Shown here: positions 8,674-17,420 of the stretch, in pieces
Position numbering within the stretch: the stretch's first letter is position 1
Layout of the letters: each line of letters begins with the position of its first letter
NCBI GenBank assembly: GCA_020041925.1
Contig: CP083409.1
Length of the DNA: 64,000 bases
Reading direction: 5' to 3' (one strand)
From: Faucicola osloensis_D
Lineage (GTDB): Bacteria; Pseudomonadota; Gammaproteobacteria; Pseudomonadales; Moraxellaceae
Position numbers and translations under genes: made by a program
Notes under the pieces: generated by a model
Database searches by the model: none
The model's input: the letters and a program-made list of their open reading frames with translations, nothing else
Told to the model about the DNA's origin: nothing

Positions 8674-10746
8674 ATGCCACAATCTAGCCAACCTCCTGTC
8701 TCAAGCACTAGCCCAGCATCAACCATTCAAACCGCCAAACTGCACTGGCAGCTAGATGATAACGGCGTGACTGTCCCCGTCTCTAGCGACTTTGGCGATG
8801 TTTATTTTTCCAAAACAGACGGCTTGGCAGAATCTCGCTATGTTTTTATTGATGGCAACGACTTAGCCACTCGCCTCGCTAATTTGCGTAACTTTGAACG
8901 ATTTGTCATCGGTGAAATTGGTTTTGGCACAGGGCTTAATATCTTGGCTATTTGGCAACTGTGGCAACAAATCAGACCTGACAATCACAGCCATTTACAT
9001 ATCATTACCACCGAAAAATTTCCCTTAAGCAAAACTGACCTTGAACAAGCGCTGGGCGTGTGGACAGAGCTTGCTGGGTTATCACAACAGCTCATTGACA
9101 ACTATCCACCGCCACTGGCTGGCTGCCATCGTTTGAACTGGTTTGATGAACGATTGACGATTGATTTATGGCTTGGCGATGCGACGAGTAGTTTGTCGCA
9201 AGTGACTGGGCAAGGTAAAGTCGATGCGTGGCTGCTTGATGGGTTTGCACCGAGCTGTAACCAAGAACTTTGGTCAAAGGATTTATTGGCTCAAATCGCA
9301 AGATTATCCAAACCTCACACGACTTTGGCGACATTTAGCGTGGCAAGCGCAGTCAAACAGGGGCTAAAACATCACGGTTTTAGCTTAGCCAAACGTAAAG
9401 GCTTTGGCAAAAAGCGAGAAATGCTCACCGCAAGCTTGCAACCTAAGTTAACATCCACCAATTTTTGCGAAATTTATTTTCGCTATAACAAAAAAATTAA
9501 ACCATTTTTTGTCACCCTACCCTTTACTGACACGTTTGAATCCCGACGTCGTCAACGCCGAAAAGCCAATAACGTTAAAGGCTTTGAACCACCCAATTTT
9601 TCAGCCATCACAAAACCGCTGTCTGTCGCGGTGATTGGGGCTGGGGTGGCGGGGTTAAGCAGTGCGTATGCCTTAGCCGCTCGTGGACACAAGGTTACCA
9701 TTTTTGATAAAGCTAAGCCATTGGCAGGCGCATCGGGCAATATCCGCGGTTTTCTTGCGCCAAAACTTACCAGCCTAAAACGCCTTGAAACCAATCTACA
9801 TGCGATTGGTTATTTGGCAAGCTGTCGATTTTACCCTTATTTGACCGCACAAACCGGTATTAACATCCTACAGACCACCGGCTGTTTGGATTTACTCTCA
9901 CACAATCGCTTACAACTCGATGAAGTCAAAGATTTTCCCATTGAATTTGCCCGTTTATTGACCGCTGAACAAGCCAAAGCAAAAGTCGGTTATGAGGTTG
10001 GGCAAGCGATATTTTTGCCCAATGCCGGGTTAATCACTACCGCAAACTTTGCCCAAGCTGTTTTATGCCACCCTAATATTAGCTTTCAAACCGAGGAGTT
10101 AACCTATTTTCAGCAAGATTGCGACCAAGTGCTATTAACATTCACTGAGCGTCAGCAGTTTTTTGACCATGTGATTTTGTGCATGGCTTTAGACACCTGC
10201 GATTTTTTACCCACCATCAAACGCTTTAATCACAGCCGTGGGCAAGTGACGTGGTTTGCTGTCGATGAGCATGATAAAGCACAGTTGCCAAAACTGCCGC
10301 TAAAGTATGGCAGTTATTACGCCAGTTTTAATGAAAACAGTAAACGCCATGTCATGCTTGGGGCAAGTTTTGTTAGGGATACCTTGGATACTGCGCCAGC
10401 AGTTGTTGACCATAAGATGAATGTGGCAGATTTAGCGGATGCGGTGCCCGATTTGGTCAATAACACTGATATGTTTACTGTCGAAAAAAACATCCCCCAT
10501 TGGCAGGGTCGCGCCAGCATCCGCAGCCAAACCGTGGATTATCTACCCCTAGTTGGGCAGGTGTGGCAAGCGGGTTATGAAAGCAAAAGCCGAGTCTGGA
10601 GCTTTTCGGCATTGGGGTCAAAGGGCTATGCTTATGCGCCGATTTGTAGTGAGCTGTTGGCCGGTTTACTGTGCGGGGAAATATTGCCGTTAGCTAACAA
10701 GATGGTCAACAGTTTAAGCCCCAATCGCAAGGTCATTCGACGCTAA
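8674..10746 (+). CDS. mnmC: bifunctional tRNA 5-methylaminomethyl-2-thiouridine biosynthesis protein MnmC
   Basis: 690 aa, full length. The N-terminal SAM-dependent methyltransferase (MnmC2; about residues 1-270) shows GEIGFGTGLNILA and DAWLLDGFAPSCNQELW. The C-terminal FAD-dependent oxidoreductase (MnmC1; about 320-670) has the dinucleotide motif GAGVAGLSSAYALAARGH and the GSKGYAYAP tail. Together the domains convert cmnm5s2U34 through nm5s2U to mnm5s2U in the wobble position of tRNAs for Lys, Glu and Gln. The gene ends 1 bp before the convergent glycosyltransferase gene, so there is no room for a dedicated terminator. Confidence 0.95.
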   Translation: MPQSSQPPVSSTSPASTIQTAKLHWQLDDNGVTVPVSSDFGDVYFSKTDGLAESRYVFIDGNDLATRLANLRNFERFVIGEIGFGTGLNILAIWQLWQQIRPDNHSHLHIITTEKFPLSKTDLEQALGVWTELAGLSQQLIDNYPPPLAGCHRLNWFDERLTIDLWLGDATSSLSQVTGQGKVDAWLLDGFAPSCNQELWSKDLLAQIARLSKPHTTLATFSVASAVKQGLKHHGFSLAKRKGFGKKREMLTASLQPKLTSTNFCEIYFRYNKKIKPFFVTLPFTDTFESRRRQRRKANNVKGFEPPNFSAITKPLSVAVIGAGVAGLSSAYALAARGHKVTIFDKAKPLAGASGNIRGFLAPKLTSLKRLETNLHAIGYLASCRFYPYLTAQTGINILQTTGCLDLLSHNRLQLDEVKDFPIEFARLLTAEQAKAKVGYEVGQAIFLPNAGLITTANFAQAVLCHPNISFQTEELTYFQQDCDQVLLTFTERQQFFDHVILCMALDTCDFLPTIKRFNHSRGQVTWFAVDEHDKAQLPKLPLKYGSYYASFNENSKRHVMLGASFVRDTLDTAPAVVDHKMNVADLADAVPDLVNNTDMFTVEKNIPHWQGRASIRSQTVDYLPLVGQVWQAGYESKSRVWSFSALGSKGYAYAPICSELLAGLLCGEILPLANKMVNSLSPNRKVIRR

Positions 10747-10747
10747 G

Positions 10748-11557
10748 TTATTTTCTTAAAAGTTTTTGATAAACCAAACTGCGTAAACTATTTGGCAATA
10801 ATCGCACAGGCAAACGAATGGCGAGGTTTTTAAGCAGTTGCACAATAGGCAAAAACCCTTGTTGATAAAAGCTTTGCTGAATAGCCCACTCGTATCGGGC
10901 ATACGCCAAGCCCCCGCGCCGTTCATACATCGCATCCCCTGCCCGTGCATACACCAGCACCTCTGGCAAATTGGCAAACTGATAGCCAGCGACCAATAAT
11001 CGTACCCACAAGTCATAATCTTCAAACAGCGGCGCATGCCGATAGCTACCGACCGCTTGTACCGCTGATTTTTTGAATGCCACCGTCATGTGGTTGATGG
11101 GATTGCGCGACTTGGCGGAGGCAAAAATCGCCTCGTGTGAGGTTGGCACCGTGCGAGATTTTTTCCCCTGTGATAGCTGCTTTTCAAATTCAATGATTTG
11201 CCCGCCCAACACGTCAATTTTGGGATGACTTTGGATAAAGTTGATTTGCTGTTCAAAGCGGTTAGCCACACAGATATCATCCGTATCCATGCGCATGACC
11301 CAGTCATGTTGACAAGCGTTTAGACCTGCATTCAAAGCCTGTCCAAGTCCGACGTTGTTTGTTAAAGCGATAATCGTTAACGGCAGCTGCGGCTTAAACT
11401 CTTGTACCACTTTTTGCAATGCCACATTGATTGGACCATCGAAAACCAACATAATCTCATCGGCTTGGCGTGTTTGATTGACCAAGCTGGCTAGACATTC
11501 GCTCAGAAATTCGGGGTTTTCTTTGTCATACAGCGACATCAGTACAGAAAATTTCAT
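10748..11557 (-). CDS. family 2 glycosyltransferase
   Basis: 269 aa. The N-terminus (SVLMSLYDKENPEFLSECLASLVNQT) and the MRMDTDD metal/nucleotide-sugar motif at about residues 90-96 mark a GT-A fold, family 2 enzyme. A second acidic motif, FEDYDLW, near 175 fits the catalytic region. The C-terminal basic helix may contact the membrane. It overlaps the preceding gene by ATGA (translational coupling) and is the last gene of the 11-gene glycan unit, so it probably adds one sugar to the lipid-linked oligosaccharide. Donor and acceptor are unknown. Confidence 0.88.
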   Translation of the reverse strand: MKFSVLMSLYDKENPEFLSECLASLVNQTRQADEIMLVFDGPINVALQKVVQEFKPQLPLTIIALTNNVGLGQALNAGLNACQHDWVMRMDTDDICVANRFEQQINFIQSHPKIDVLGGQIIEFEKQLSQGKKSRTVPTSHEAIFASAKSRNPINHMTVAFKKSAVQAVGSYRHAPLFEDYDLWVRLLVAGYQFANLPEVLVYARAGDAMYERRGGLAYARYEWAIQQSFYQQGFLPIVQLLKNLAIRLPVRLLPNSLRSLVYQKLLRK

Positions 11558-12378
11558 GTTAATTCACCCAGCCAAGTCAATGCCACATCCTTTTTTACTT
11601 TACGCGCAAACCAATAGCCGTCAAATTTCGCCCGCTCCAGCTTTAATAAATCCAAATAAATCGGACTATTGCCATTATTTACATTTTTGTCAAAAATAAT
11701 CTGTCGGCGATTGTCATTGCTTAGGCGAATTTGATTGGTTAATTTTTCAGCAATTAGAGTTTGAAAAAAATGCTCATCGGGTACCAGTTTGTGACGGAAA
11801 AAATCACTGTATTCATCGGTGAAAGGCACAATTTTTTCCCAGTCTTGCCGCGTTACTGAAAACCATTGTGAGCCAAAATAAATGGGTGAGTGATAGGGTT
11901 TTACTTTTGCCACGCCTTGTTGCAGTTTGGTGATGATTTTGCCCATCAATTGCCGTTGCCAGTTGCTGTCGGCATGGGGACTGTTCATAATAAAACGATA
12001 CGCATACTGTGGCGCTATCTCGCAGGTCATCATCGCTTGAAAATCAAACCGCTGTTGCCACTGTTTTTCTATCACTTCAAATGGTTGTAACACCACATCT
12101 TCACCGCTTAACAGGTGAAAATAAGCATTGTCCTCATTAGCAAACGCCGTTTCAAACAATTTTAATGTTGCTTCAATTTGGCTAAACCCGCCCCAACGTA
12201 CCGATACCCTGTCGCTGAGCAAAAATACATTGGCTAGCTGTGCAGTCTCAGCGTCAGGAAAATAATCGGATTTTGCATCCACATGCACATAAAAATTGAC
12301 GTTGGGCTGAATTTTCGCCAGCTTAATAAAATAACTGATATCTTGGTGGGCTTGGATAAGTAAGGCGTGTTTTTTCAT
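11554..12378 (-). CDS. family 14-type (core-2/I-branching) glycosyltransferase
   Basis: 274 aa from the ATG at 12378, which is preceded by AGGG. Conserved features of bacterial beta-1,6-N-acetylglucosaminyltransferase-like GT14 proteins are visible: HALLIQAHQD at the N-terminus, YVHVDAKSDY (about 31-40), RWGGFSQIEATL, YFHLLSGEDVVL (about 100-111) and FGSQWFSVTRQDWEKI in the second half. It likely transfers a hexosamine onto the growing glycan. It sits 4 bp after the GT52 gene and overlaps the GT2 gene by 4 bp, so it is part of the same operon. Confidence 0.82.
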   Translation of the reverse strand: MKKHALLIQAHQDISYFIKLAKIQPNVNFYVHVDAKSDYFPDAETAQLANVFLLSDRVSVRWGGFSQIEATLKLFETAFANEDNAYFHLLSGEDVVLQPFEVIEKQWQQRFDFQAMMTCEIAPQYAYRFIMNSPHADSNWQRQLMGKIITKLQQGVAKVKPYHSPIYFGSQWFSVTRQDWEKIVPFTDEYSDFFRHKLVPDEHFFQTLIAEKLTNQIRLSNDNRRQIIFDKNVNNGNSPIYLDLLKLERAKFDGYWFARKVKKDVALTWLGELT

Positions 12379-12382
12379 GCAG

Positions 12383-13384
12383 TTACCCTTTGAACGCATC
12401 TAGATTATCTGCGTCATCTAAATTAATCAGGGTAAAACCACGACTGGCAAGAAACTGATACGCATCAGGGAATTTATCCCACAGCGTTTGGGTATATACC
12501 ATAAAAACTTGGGTGCGGGGAAATTCTTTGAGCGAAAACACGGCAGTGCTGATAAAGGTATAAATCTCAAAGCGTTGCTGGGGGTTTTGTTGCAATGCCT
12601 CGCTTAGATAATCTTCAATGATTTTATCGCTATCAATCACCGGCAAAAGATGGCTAAAATCGAAATTTTCTCTAGGATGCGGACAAAATGCGTCAAGGTG
12701 AAATGCCTTGACCATTGTTTCTACAATATCAGCATAAGCTTTGTCACCGATAAAATTGTCGAGGGCTTGCCCCAATAACAGCCGTTTTACCGGCAAATTT
12801 TCATCAGGCTGATTGTCTGCTTTATCAAATAAATAAACAGGCTCGGTAGTGTCTATGATATTTTTTTCATGGGGAAAAATGGTGAAATGTTTCTTGGAGA
12901 TAGCCAAAATACTAGGGATACTGGGATAAGTAATGCCCACGACGCGTTTAAACAGTTGTAATGGTAAAGATTTTGGTAACGGTTGAAAATAGCTAGAATT
13001 GGGGAAAATATTAGCGGTGCCGTCATCAAAGGTATACAGCTGTTGGAATTTTACTTTAGAAATAACATATTGCAAAAACAACACGTCAATACTGGCAAGA
13101 TAGACGTTTTCGATAGGTTTTTGCCAAATATCAAGCGTGTTAAGTGTGGTTTTGATGTGGTTTAGGGTGGCAAAACGCTCGCCCCATGTTTTATTGTTCA
13201 GTTCGATAAAGGCGGATTTTTCGCAGACTTGCTCAAGTTGGTCAAAATAATAGCGATGTTTGGGCTCGCTTTTTGAATGGACGCCATACGGCAAATACAG
13301 CCCAATAAAGGGGGTACTGTGCTTCTTAATAATTTGTTTGGCAATCAACACTTGCAAGGGGGTGATACAAATAATGAGATTCAT
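12383..13384 (-). CDS. family 52 glycosyltransferase, sialyltransferase-like (candidate pseudaminyltransferase)
   Basis: 333 aa. The pattern matches Neisseria-type LOS alpha-2,3-sialyltransferase (Lst) throughout: an N-terminal NLIICITPLQVLIAKQII strand, YYFDQLEQV, VYLASIDVLFLQY, the TFDDGTANI motif (about 130-138, with the Asp that is catalytic in GT52), CPHPREN and IIEDYLSEALQQNPQQRFEIYTF near residues 255-285. GT52 enzymes use CMP-activated nonulosonic acids. The same operon makes CMP-pseudaminic acid and has no sialic acid genes, so the likely donor is CMP-Pse. That donor is an inference from context. It overlaps the flippase gene by ATGA. Confidence 0.82.
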   Translation of the reverse strand: MNLIICITPLQVLIAKQIIKKHSTPFIGLYLPYGVHSKSEPKHRYYFDQLEQVCEKSAFIELNNKTWGERFATLNHIKTTLNTLDIWQKPIENVYLASIDVLFLQYVISKVKFQQLYTFDDGTANIFPNSSYFQPLPKSLPLQLFKRVVGITYPSIPSILAISKKHFTIFPHEKNIIDTTEPVYLFDKADNQPDENLPVKRLLLGQALDNFIGDKAYADIVETMVKAFHLDAFCPHPRENFDFSHLLPVIDSDKIIEDYLSEALQQNPQQRFEIYTFISTAVFSLKEFPRTQVFMVYTQTLWDKFPDAYQFLASRGFTLINLDDADNLDAFKG

Positions 13385-14637
13385 GGCGTTTTTTTGACCT
13401 TTTCCACCTGCAGCGTATAATAATATAACAACGGCAAAATCACCACGCCACTAATAATAGTCGCATACGGCACCACCGCCAGTGATACGCCACTTAACAC
13501 CCACAAGGCAACCAAATACACTACCGTTGAGATGACGGAACACAGCGAGATTTGCGCACTTTTGGCATGATAAAACAAAAAATTCACCAACAATAAATAC
13601 GGAATTATCAGCGAAAACGCCAGTACAAACATCACCACATAATACTGGCTTTGGGCAAAATCTGACCCTAATAGCCACGCCATCAATGACGACGGCAGCG
13701 CCCAAGCCATGGCAGTCAACATAACAGGCACCATCAAACTCAGCCAAAATAATCGATGCAATTGCATCACTGTCATGCGCTGCGATTTTAGCCGTTCATA
13801 TAAGTGAGGCACCAACGCAGAATTGACCGCCATAATCACAATGGTCAAGCTGCTAGCGACTTGCACCCCTGCCGAGTATACACCTAGCTCATGACTGCTA
13901 AACCGCTCGTGAATCAACACTCGGTCAAGTTGCCCTTTGATGGTATAGCTTAACCCATGTAACAGCAGCGGCAAGCCTAGCGTTAAAATATAGCCCAGTC
14001 CCAGTTTGAGCCGTTCTGGGGTAAAGCGAAAGTTGATAGCAAATTGGTATTTTGCCCACGCCAACGCTGCCACAAAAGTACACCCATGCGCCAAGATAAT
14101 CGCGATAAGACGCTGGGCAACTTTATCCGTGGTATCGCCAGCAAAAAACTGAAAAATCAGCACCGTCCATAGCAAATTGCCCAAGGCTAAGCCCAATTGG
14201 ATGGTCAGATAGCTAAACGGGCGTTTTTGGCATTGCCGCAGTGCCAGTTGGTTTTGAATCAAGGTTTGCAAAAAGGCGGTAAAAAAGCAGTAAAAAAGCA
14301 ATTCGCTATGTAACAGCCAACTAATCGCTGTGCCAATCAGCAGCACGCCCACGCTATATAGCCCACCCGCCAATAAAATATTGCCCAGCCCATGCCTGCC
14401 ATACACATAAAAATAACGGGTCAAAGCGCCATTTTGCGACAGACTCATGGCAATTACAATAAATGCCGTGAGCGATAAATAATAGGACAAATCACCAAAG
14501 CCCGTTGTGCCTAAGACCCGTGTCAAATAGGGCAATAGCAAAAACGGCACAGCTTTGGCAGTCATCTCGCCCACCACATAAATCAGGCTGTCTTTGAGCA
14601 AAGCAGATTGTGTTAAACGTTTGATTTTATTTAACAT
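13381..14637 (-). CDS. Wzx-type oligosaccharide flippase
   Basis: 418 aa with about 12-14 hydrophobic helices. The N-terminal segment (LKDSLIYVVGEMTAKAVPFLLLPYLTRVLGTTGFGDLSYYLS) is the hallmark of the polysaccharide biosynthesis/MATE-like Wzx family. It would move the undecaprenyl-linked glycan across the inner membrane to the periplasmic oligosaccharyltransferase encoded in the same operon. Its start overlaps the pseI stop (TAATG) and its stop overlaps the GT52 start (ATGA), so translation is coupled on both sides. Confidence 0.88.
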   Translation of the reverse strand: MLNKIKRLTQSALLKDSLIYVVGEMTAKAVPFLLLPYLTRVLGTTGFGDLSYYLSLTAFIVIAMSLSQNGALTRYFYVYGRHGLGNILLAGGLYSVGVLLIGTAISWLLHSELLFYCFFTAFLQTLIQNQLALRQCQKRPFSYLTIQLGLALGNLLWTVLIFQFFAGDTTDKVAQRLIAIILAHGCTFVAALAWAKYQFAINFRFTPERLKLGLGYILTLGLPLLLHGLSYTIKGQLDRVLIHERFSSHELGVYSAGVQVASSLTIVIMAVNSALVPHLYERLKSQRMTVMQLHRLFWLSLMVPVMLTAMAWALPSSLMAWLLGSDFAQSQYYVVMFVLAFSLIIPYLLLVNFLFYHAKSAQISLCSVISTVVYLVALWVLSGVSLAVVPYATIISGVVILPLLYYYTLQVEKVKKTP

Positions 14638-15701
14638 TACCTTTCAAGGACATCCCACGAGGTGGCAGTATTGGCTTGGATATCCGTTAGCACTTTTTTG
14701 CCCATTAATTCATCATAAAACTTCGGGGCAAGCCCAAAACCAGGGCGAACGCTACGGATACAGCTTTCATCAATCACATCCCCTGCCGTCATGTCTTTGA
14801 CAAAATACAGTGAACGGCGAAATTGCACATTGCCGATTTCGCTTGATTTTCGCCCATAATCAACTTGTCCCAACGCTTGCCAAGCGGTTTTACTGTCACG
14901 GCAGAGCGCGGTGAGTTCGTCTTTTTCCAGTGAAAAACTGTCATCCGCCCCGCCGCCATTGCGGTCTAGGGTGACGTGTTTTTCAATAATACACGCCCCC
15001 AATGCCACGCTTGTGACGGCGGTGGTGTTGTCAAGCGTATGGTCGGATAAGCCAATCGGCACGCCAAAACGGCGCTGCATATCGACAATGGTACGCAGGT
15101 TATAGTCCTGTGCGGGGGCTGGATAACCACTCACACAGTGCAATAATGCAAGCTGTTTGCAGCCGCTATCACGAGCGGCGGCAACCGCCTCGGCAATTTC
15201 GGTTTGGTCAGCCATCCCTGTAGAGATAATCATCGGTTTGCCGGTACTTGCCACATATTTGATAAGCGGTAAATCAATGGCTTCAAACGAGGCGATTTTG
15301 TACGCTGGGGCGTTCAAATCCTCGAGCAAATCCACCGCAGTAAAGTCAAAAGGTGAGCTAAACATGGTGATACCGACTTTGTGGGCGTGGTCAAACAATG
15401 GTTTATGCCACTCCCACGGCGTGTAAGCTTCTTGGTACAAGTCATACAAGGTACGCCCGTCCCACAATCCCCCATGAATTTGGAAGTCAGTGGCGGTGCT
15501 GTTGAGGGTGATGGTATCTGCGGTGTAGGTTTGCATTTTGACCGCATCAGCACCGCACGCCTTTGCCATGTCAATGATACGGTAAGCGTTATTGATGTCG
15601 CCGTTGTGGTTGGCGGACATTTCGGCGATTATGTAAGGCGCATGGTCAATACCGATTGGGCGATTGTTAATGCTGAAATTTTGATTCATATTTTGATTCA
15701 T
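14637..15701 (-). CDS. pseI: pseudaminic acid synthase PseI
   Basis: 354 aa from the ATG at 15701, preceded by GGGG; the frame extends 7 codons further to a GTG. NeuB-type TIM barrel (about residues 10-275: IAEMSANHNGD, DAVKMQTYTADTIT, KIASFEAIDLPLI, STGM, LLHCVSGYPAP, IGLSDHT, IEKHVTLDR) plus a C-terminal antifreeze-like SAF domain (about 290-345). It condenses 2,4-diacetamido-2,4,6-trideoxy-L-altrose with phosphoenolpyruvate to give pseudaminic acid. Assignment as PseI rather than NeuB or LegI rests on the SANHNGD/YTPWEWHKPLF pattern and on the adjacent pse genes. The first eight residues are a perfect MNQN duplication. Confidence 0.93.
   Translation of the reverse strand: MNQNMNQNFSINNRPIGIDHAPYIIAEMSANHNGDINNAYRIIDMAKACGADAVKMQTYTADTITLNSTATDFQIHGGLWDGRTLYDLYQEAYTPWEWHKPLFDHAHKVGITMFSSPFDFTAVDLLEDLNAPAYKIASFEAIDLPLIKYVASTGKPMIISTGMADQTEIAEAVAAARDSGCKQLALLHCVSGYPAPAQDYNLRTIVDMQRRFGVPIGLSDHTLDNTTAVTSVALGACIIEKHVTLDRNGGGADDSFSLEKDELTALCRDSKTAWQALGQVDYGRKSSEIGNVQFRRSLYFVKDMTAGDVIDESCIRSVRPGFGLAPKFYDELMGKKVLTDIQANTATSWDVLER
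15678..15701 (-). repeat. 12-bp perfect tandem duplication at the pseI start
   Basis: Positions 15678-15689 and 15690-15701 are identical (ATTTTGATTCAT on the plus strand). Each copy encodes MNQN including a start codon, so pseI has two tandem in-frame ATG codons. The first has the better-spaced GGGG. Confidence 0.9.
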
Positions 15702-15724
15702 AGATACCCCACTAAGACCCACCC

Positions 15725-17392
15725 CTAAAATAAAAAATCTTGCGATTTTAATTCAAACTCTACCGCATCATACACTTTTTCACCCACGCCAAAATGCTGT
15801 TTTAACACACCTTTTTCGCTAAATCCCAATTTACGATGCAACGCCAATGACGCGGTATTATATGCCAGCACTTGCGCGGTGATTTTGCTAATGCCTGTGG
15901 TGTTGAAAATCTGTGCAATCGCCAAAACCCCCAAAGCCAAGCCAAGCCCCTGCCCTTTTGCGCTATTAGGGGATAAATAAAACCCCCAACTGGCAGTTTT
16001 TTCATTCGGGCTTGACGCATTAGGGTTTGGCGCATGGGTGTTTGCCAACTCCAGCGTCTGGTATTTATCCACCGTCATTTGGGTAACATTGACTAGCCCC
16101 ATTGGCTCACCAGCGACTTCAAACATCAGCAAATGCACATTGGCATGGTCAAGTTGTTTGCGATACCATTTCTCGTGGTCAGCAAGGGCAATTTCATCTT
16201 GCCCAAACATCCACCGGCGCACGTCGATGTGATTACGCCATTGCCAAATCATCTGGGTATCGGCTTGGGTCGCTTGCCTCACTTGACAATGTTGAAATTT
16301 TTGCGCAAATTCAATCCAGTGCGCAACGCGTTTTGCCCCTTGCCCATCGACCAACTTGGCAGATTGGTGGCTGAATTTTTTATAATTGTCGGCCAGTTCG
16401 CTCAACAAGCGGGGCAGTTGCTCATCCAATGTAGCCATGTCAGTCACCACTTTGACCACGTTTTTATCTGCCAACGCTTTGGCAATCACCTGCTGGTTAT
16501 CGGCAAGCACGATCAGCACCATCGGCAATCCCAAACAACAGCGCTCCCATGTGGTGCTGCCTGCTGCCCCAATCGCAAGGTCAGCATTTGCCATCAACTC
16601 CGCCATATTAGTCACATTGACAAGTACCGCACACGCAAAACCTGCGTGTTTGGCAAACCTTTGCACACTTTCGATATGCGGTGCGGTTTTGCCCATGACG
16701 ACAGTCACGTTAAATGCTTGGGCAGATTGTTGGACAAAGGTATTGAGACTTTGCAAAATCTTGAGCGTGACATTATCGTTATCGACACCGCCCAGATTGA
16801 CCAATATATTGTTGGGCGGCTGTACGCTTTTACGTCTGTTTAGGCTCATCGCTCGCCAGTTGGCAAACTCATCCCGTAATAGTGTATAACGCGTGCCTAG
16901 TAGTCGCTGGCAATGACTTGGCACAAGCGATTGATAATCTTCGTTTTTTCGCCCAAAATTTTGGTCAAGCAAAATCTCACAGTCGTGCGTTCGGTCGGCT
17001 AAGTCGTCAATGGCTAAAATTTTAAGGTTTGGCAAAAGTCGTTTGGCTTGCTGCTCCCAGTTTTTGCCAATCGCATAATGGTCGATAATCAGCCAATCTG
17101 GCTTTAATGCTTGCAAGATGGGTTTACACTCGGCAAAATCATCGCTTTCACTGGCGCCGAGCCACTCGCTATGGGCATGCTGTTTGATAAAATCTGCAGT
17201 CTTACTTTTGGCTAACAGCTGCACCGCAAAACCTTTTTGCCCAATCAAATCCGCCAAATGACCGTCATGCGCCCGACAAATAAACGTGATGTCATGCCCT
17301 TGCTGTTTTAACCCGTCAGCCAAGGTCAAGCAACGCATGATATGACCGCTACCCATCGTTAAACTTGCGTCTGCTCGCACCACAATCTTCAT
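15725..17392 (-). CDS. PseG-PseH fusion: UDP-sugar hydrolase plus N-acetyltransferase
   Basis: 555 aa. Residues 1 to about 345 are PseG (RADASLTMGSGHIMRCLTLAD at the start, LIIDHYAIG, NLGGVDNDN, IGAAGSTTWERCCLGLP), which removes UDP from UDP-2,4-diacetamido-2,4,6-trideoxy-L-altrose. Residues about 350-555 are a GNAT domain of PseH type (MIWQWRNHIDVRRWMFG, GFYLSPNSAKGQGLGLALG for acetyl-CoA, NTASLALHRKLGF), which acetylates the 4-amino group. The two steps flank each other in the pathway, but the enzymes are usually separate. The ATG at 17392 has AGGAG at ideal spacing; an upstream ATG at 17410 overlaps the pseF stop by ATGA and lies in a duplicated 18-bp unit. Confidence 0.92.
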   Translation of the reverse strand: MKIVVRADASLTMGSGHIMRCLTLADGLKQQGHDITFICRAHDGHLADLIGQKGFAVQLLAKSKTADFIKQHAHSEWLGASESDDFAECKPILQALKPDWLIIDHYAIGKNWEQQAKRLLPNLKILAIDDLADRTHDCEILLDQNFGRKNEDYQSLVPSHCQRLLGTRYTLLRDEFANWRAMSLNRRKSVQPPNNILVNLGGVDNDNVTLKILQSLNTFVQQSAQAFNVTVVMGKTAPHIESVQRFAKHAGFACAVLVNVTNMAELMANADLAIGAAGSTTWERCCLGLPMVLIVLADNQQVIAKALADKNVVKVVTDMATLDEQLPRLLSELADNYKKFSHQSAKLVDGQGAKRVAHWIEFAQKFQHCQVRQATQADTQMIWQWRNHIDVRRWMFGQDEIALADHEKWYRKQLDHANVHLLMFEVAGEPMGLVNVTQMTVDKYQTLELANTHAPNPNASSPNEKTASWGFYLSPNSAKGQGLGLALGVLAIAQIFNTTGISKITAQVLAYNTASLALHRKLGFSEKGVLKQHFGVGEKVYDAVEFELKSQDFLF

Positions 17393-17420
17393 GCTAGCTC
17401 CTATCTTCATGCTAGCGCCA
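17385..17420 (-). repeat. 18-bp duplication carrying two start codons of pseGH
   Basis: Units 17385-17402 and 17403-17420 share 14 identical bases (ATCTTCATGCTAGC) and then diverge. Each unit carries an in-frame ATG on the minus strand, giving MKIGAS ahead of MKIVV. The duplication overlaps the 3' end of pseF. Confidence 0.85.

Noticed and set aside
16133..16843. 236-codon plus-strand open frame
   Set aside because: It is antisense to the pseGH fusion, whose two domains are clearly recognisable; there is no start signal or protein-like pattern.
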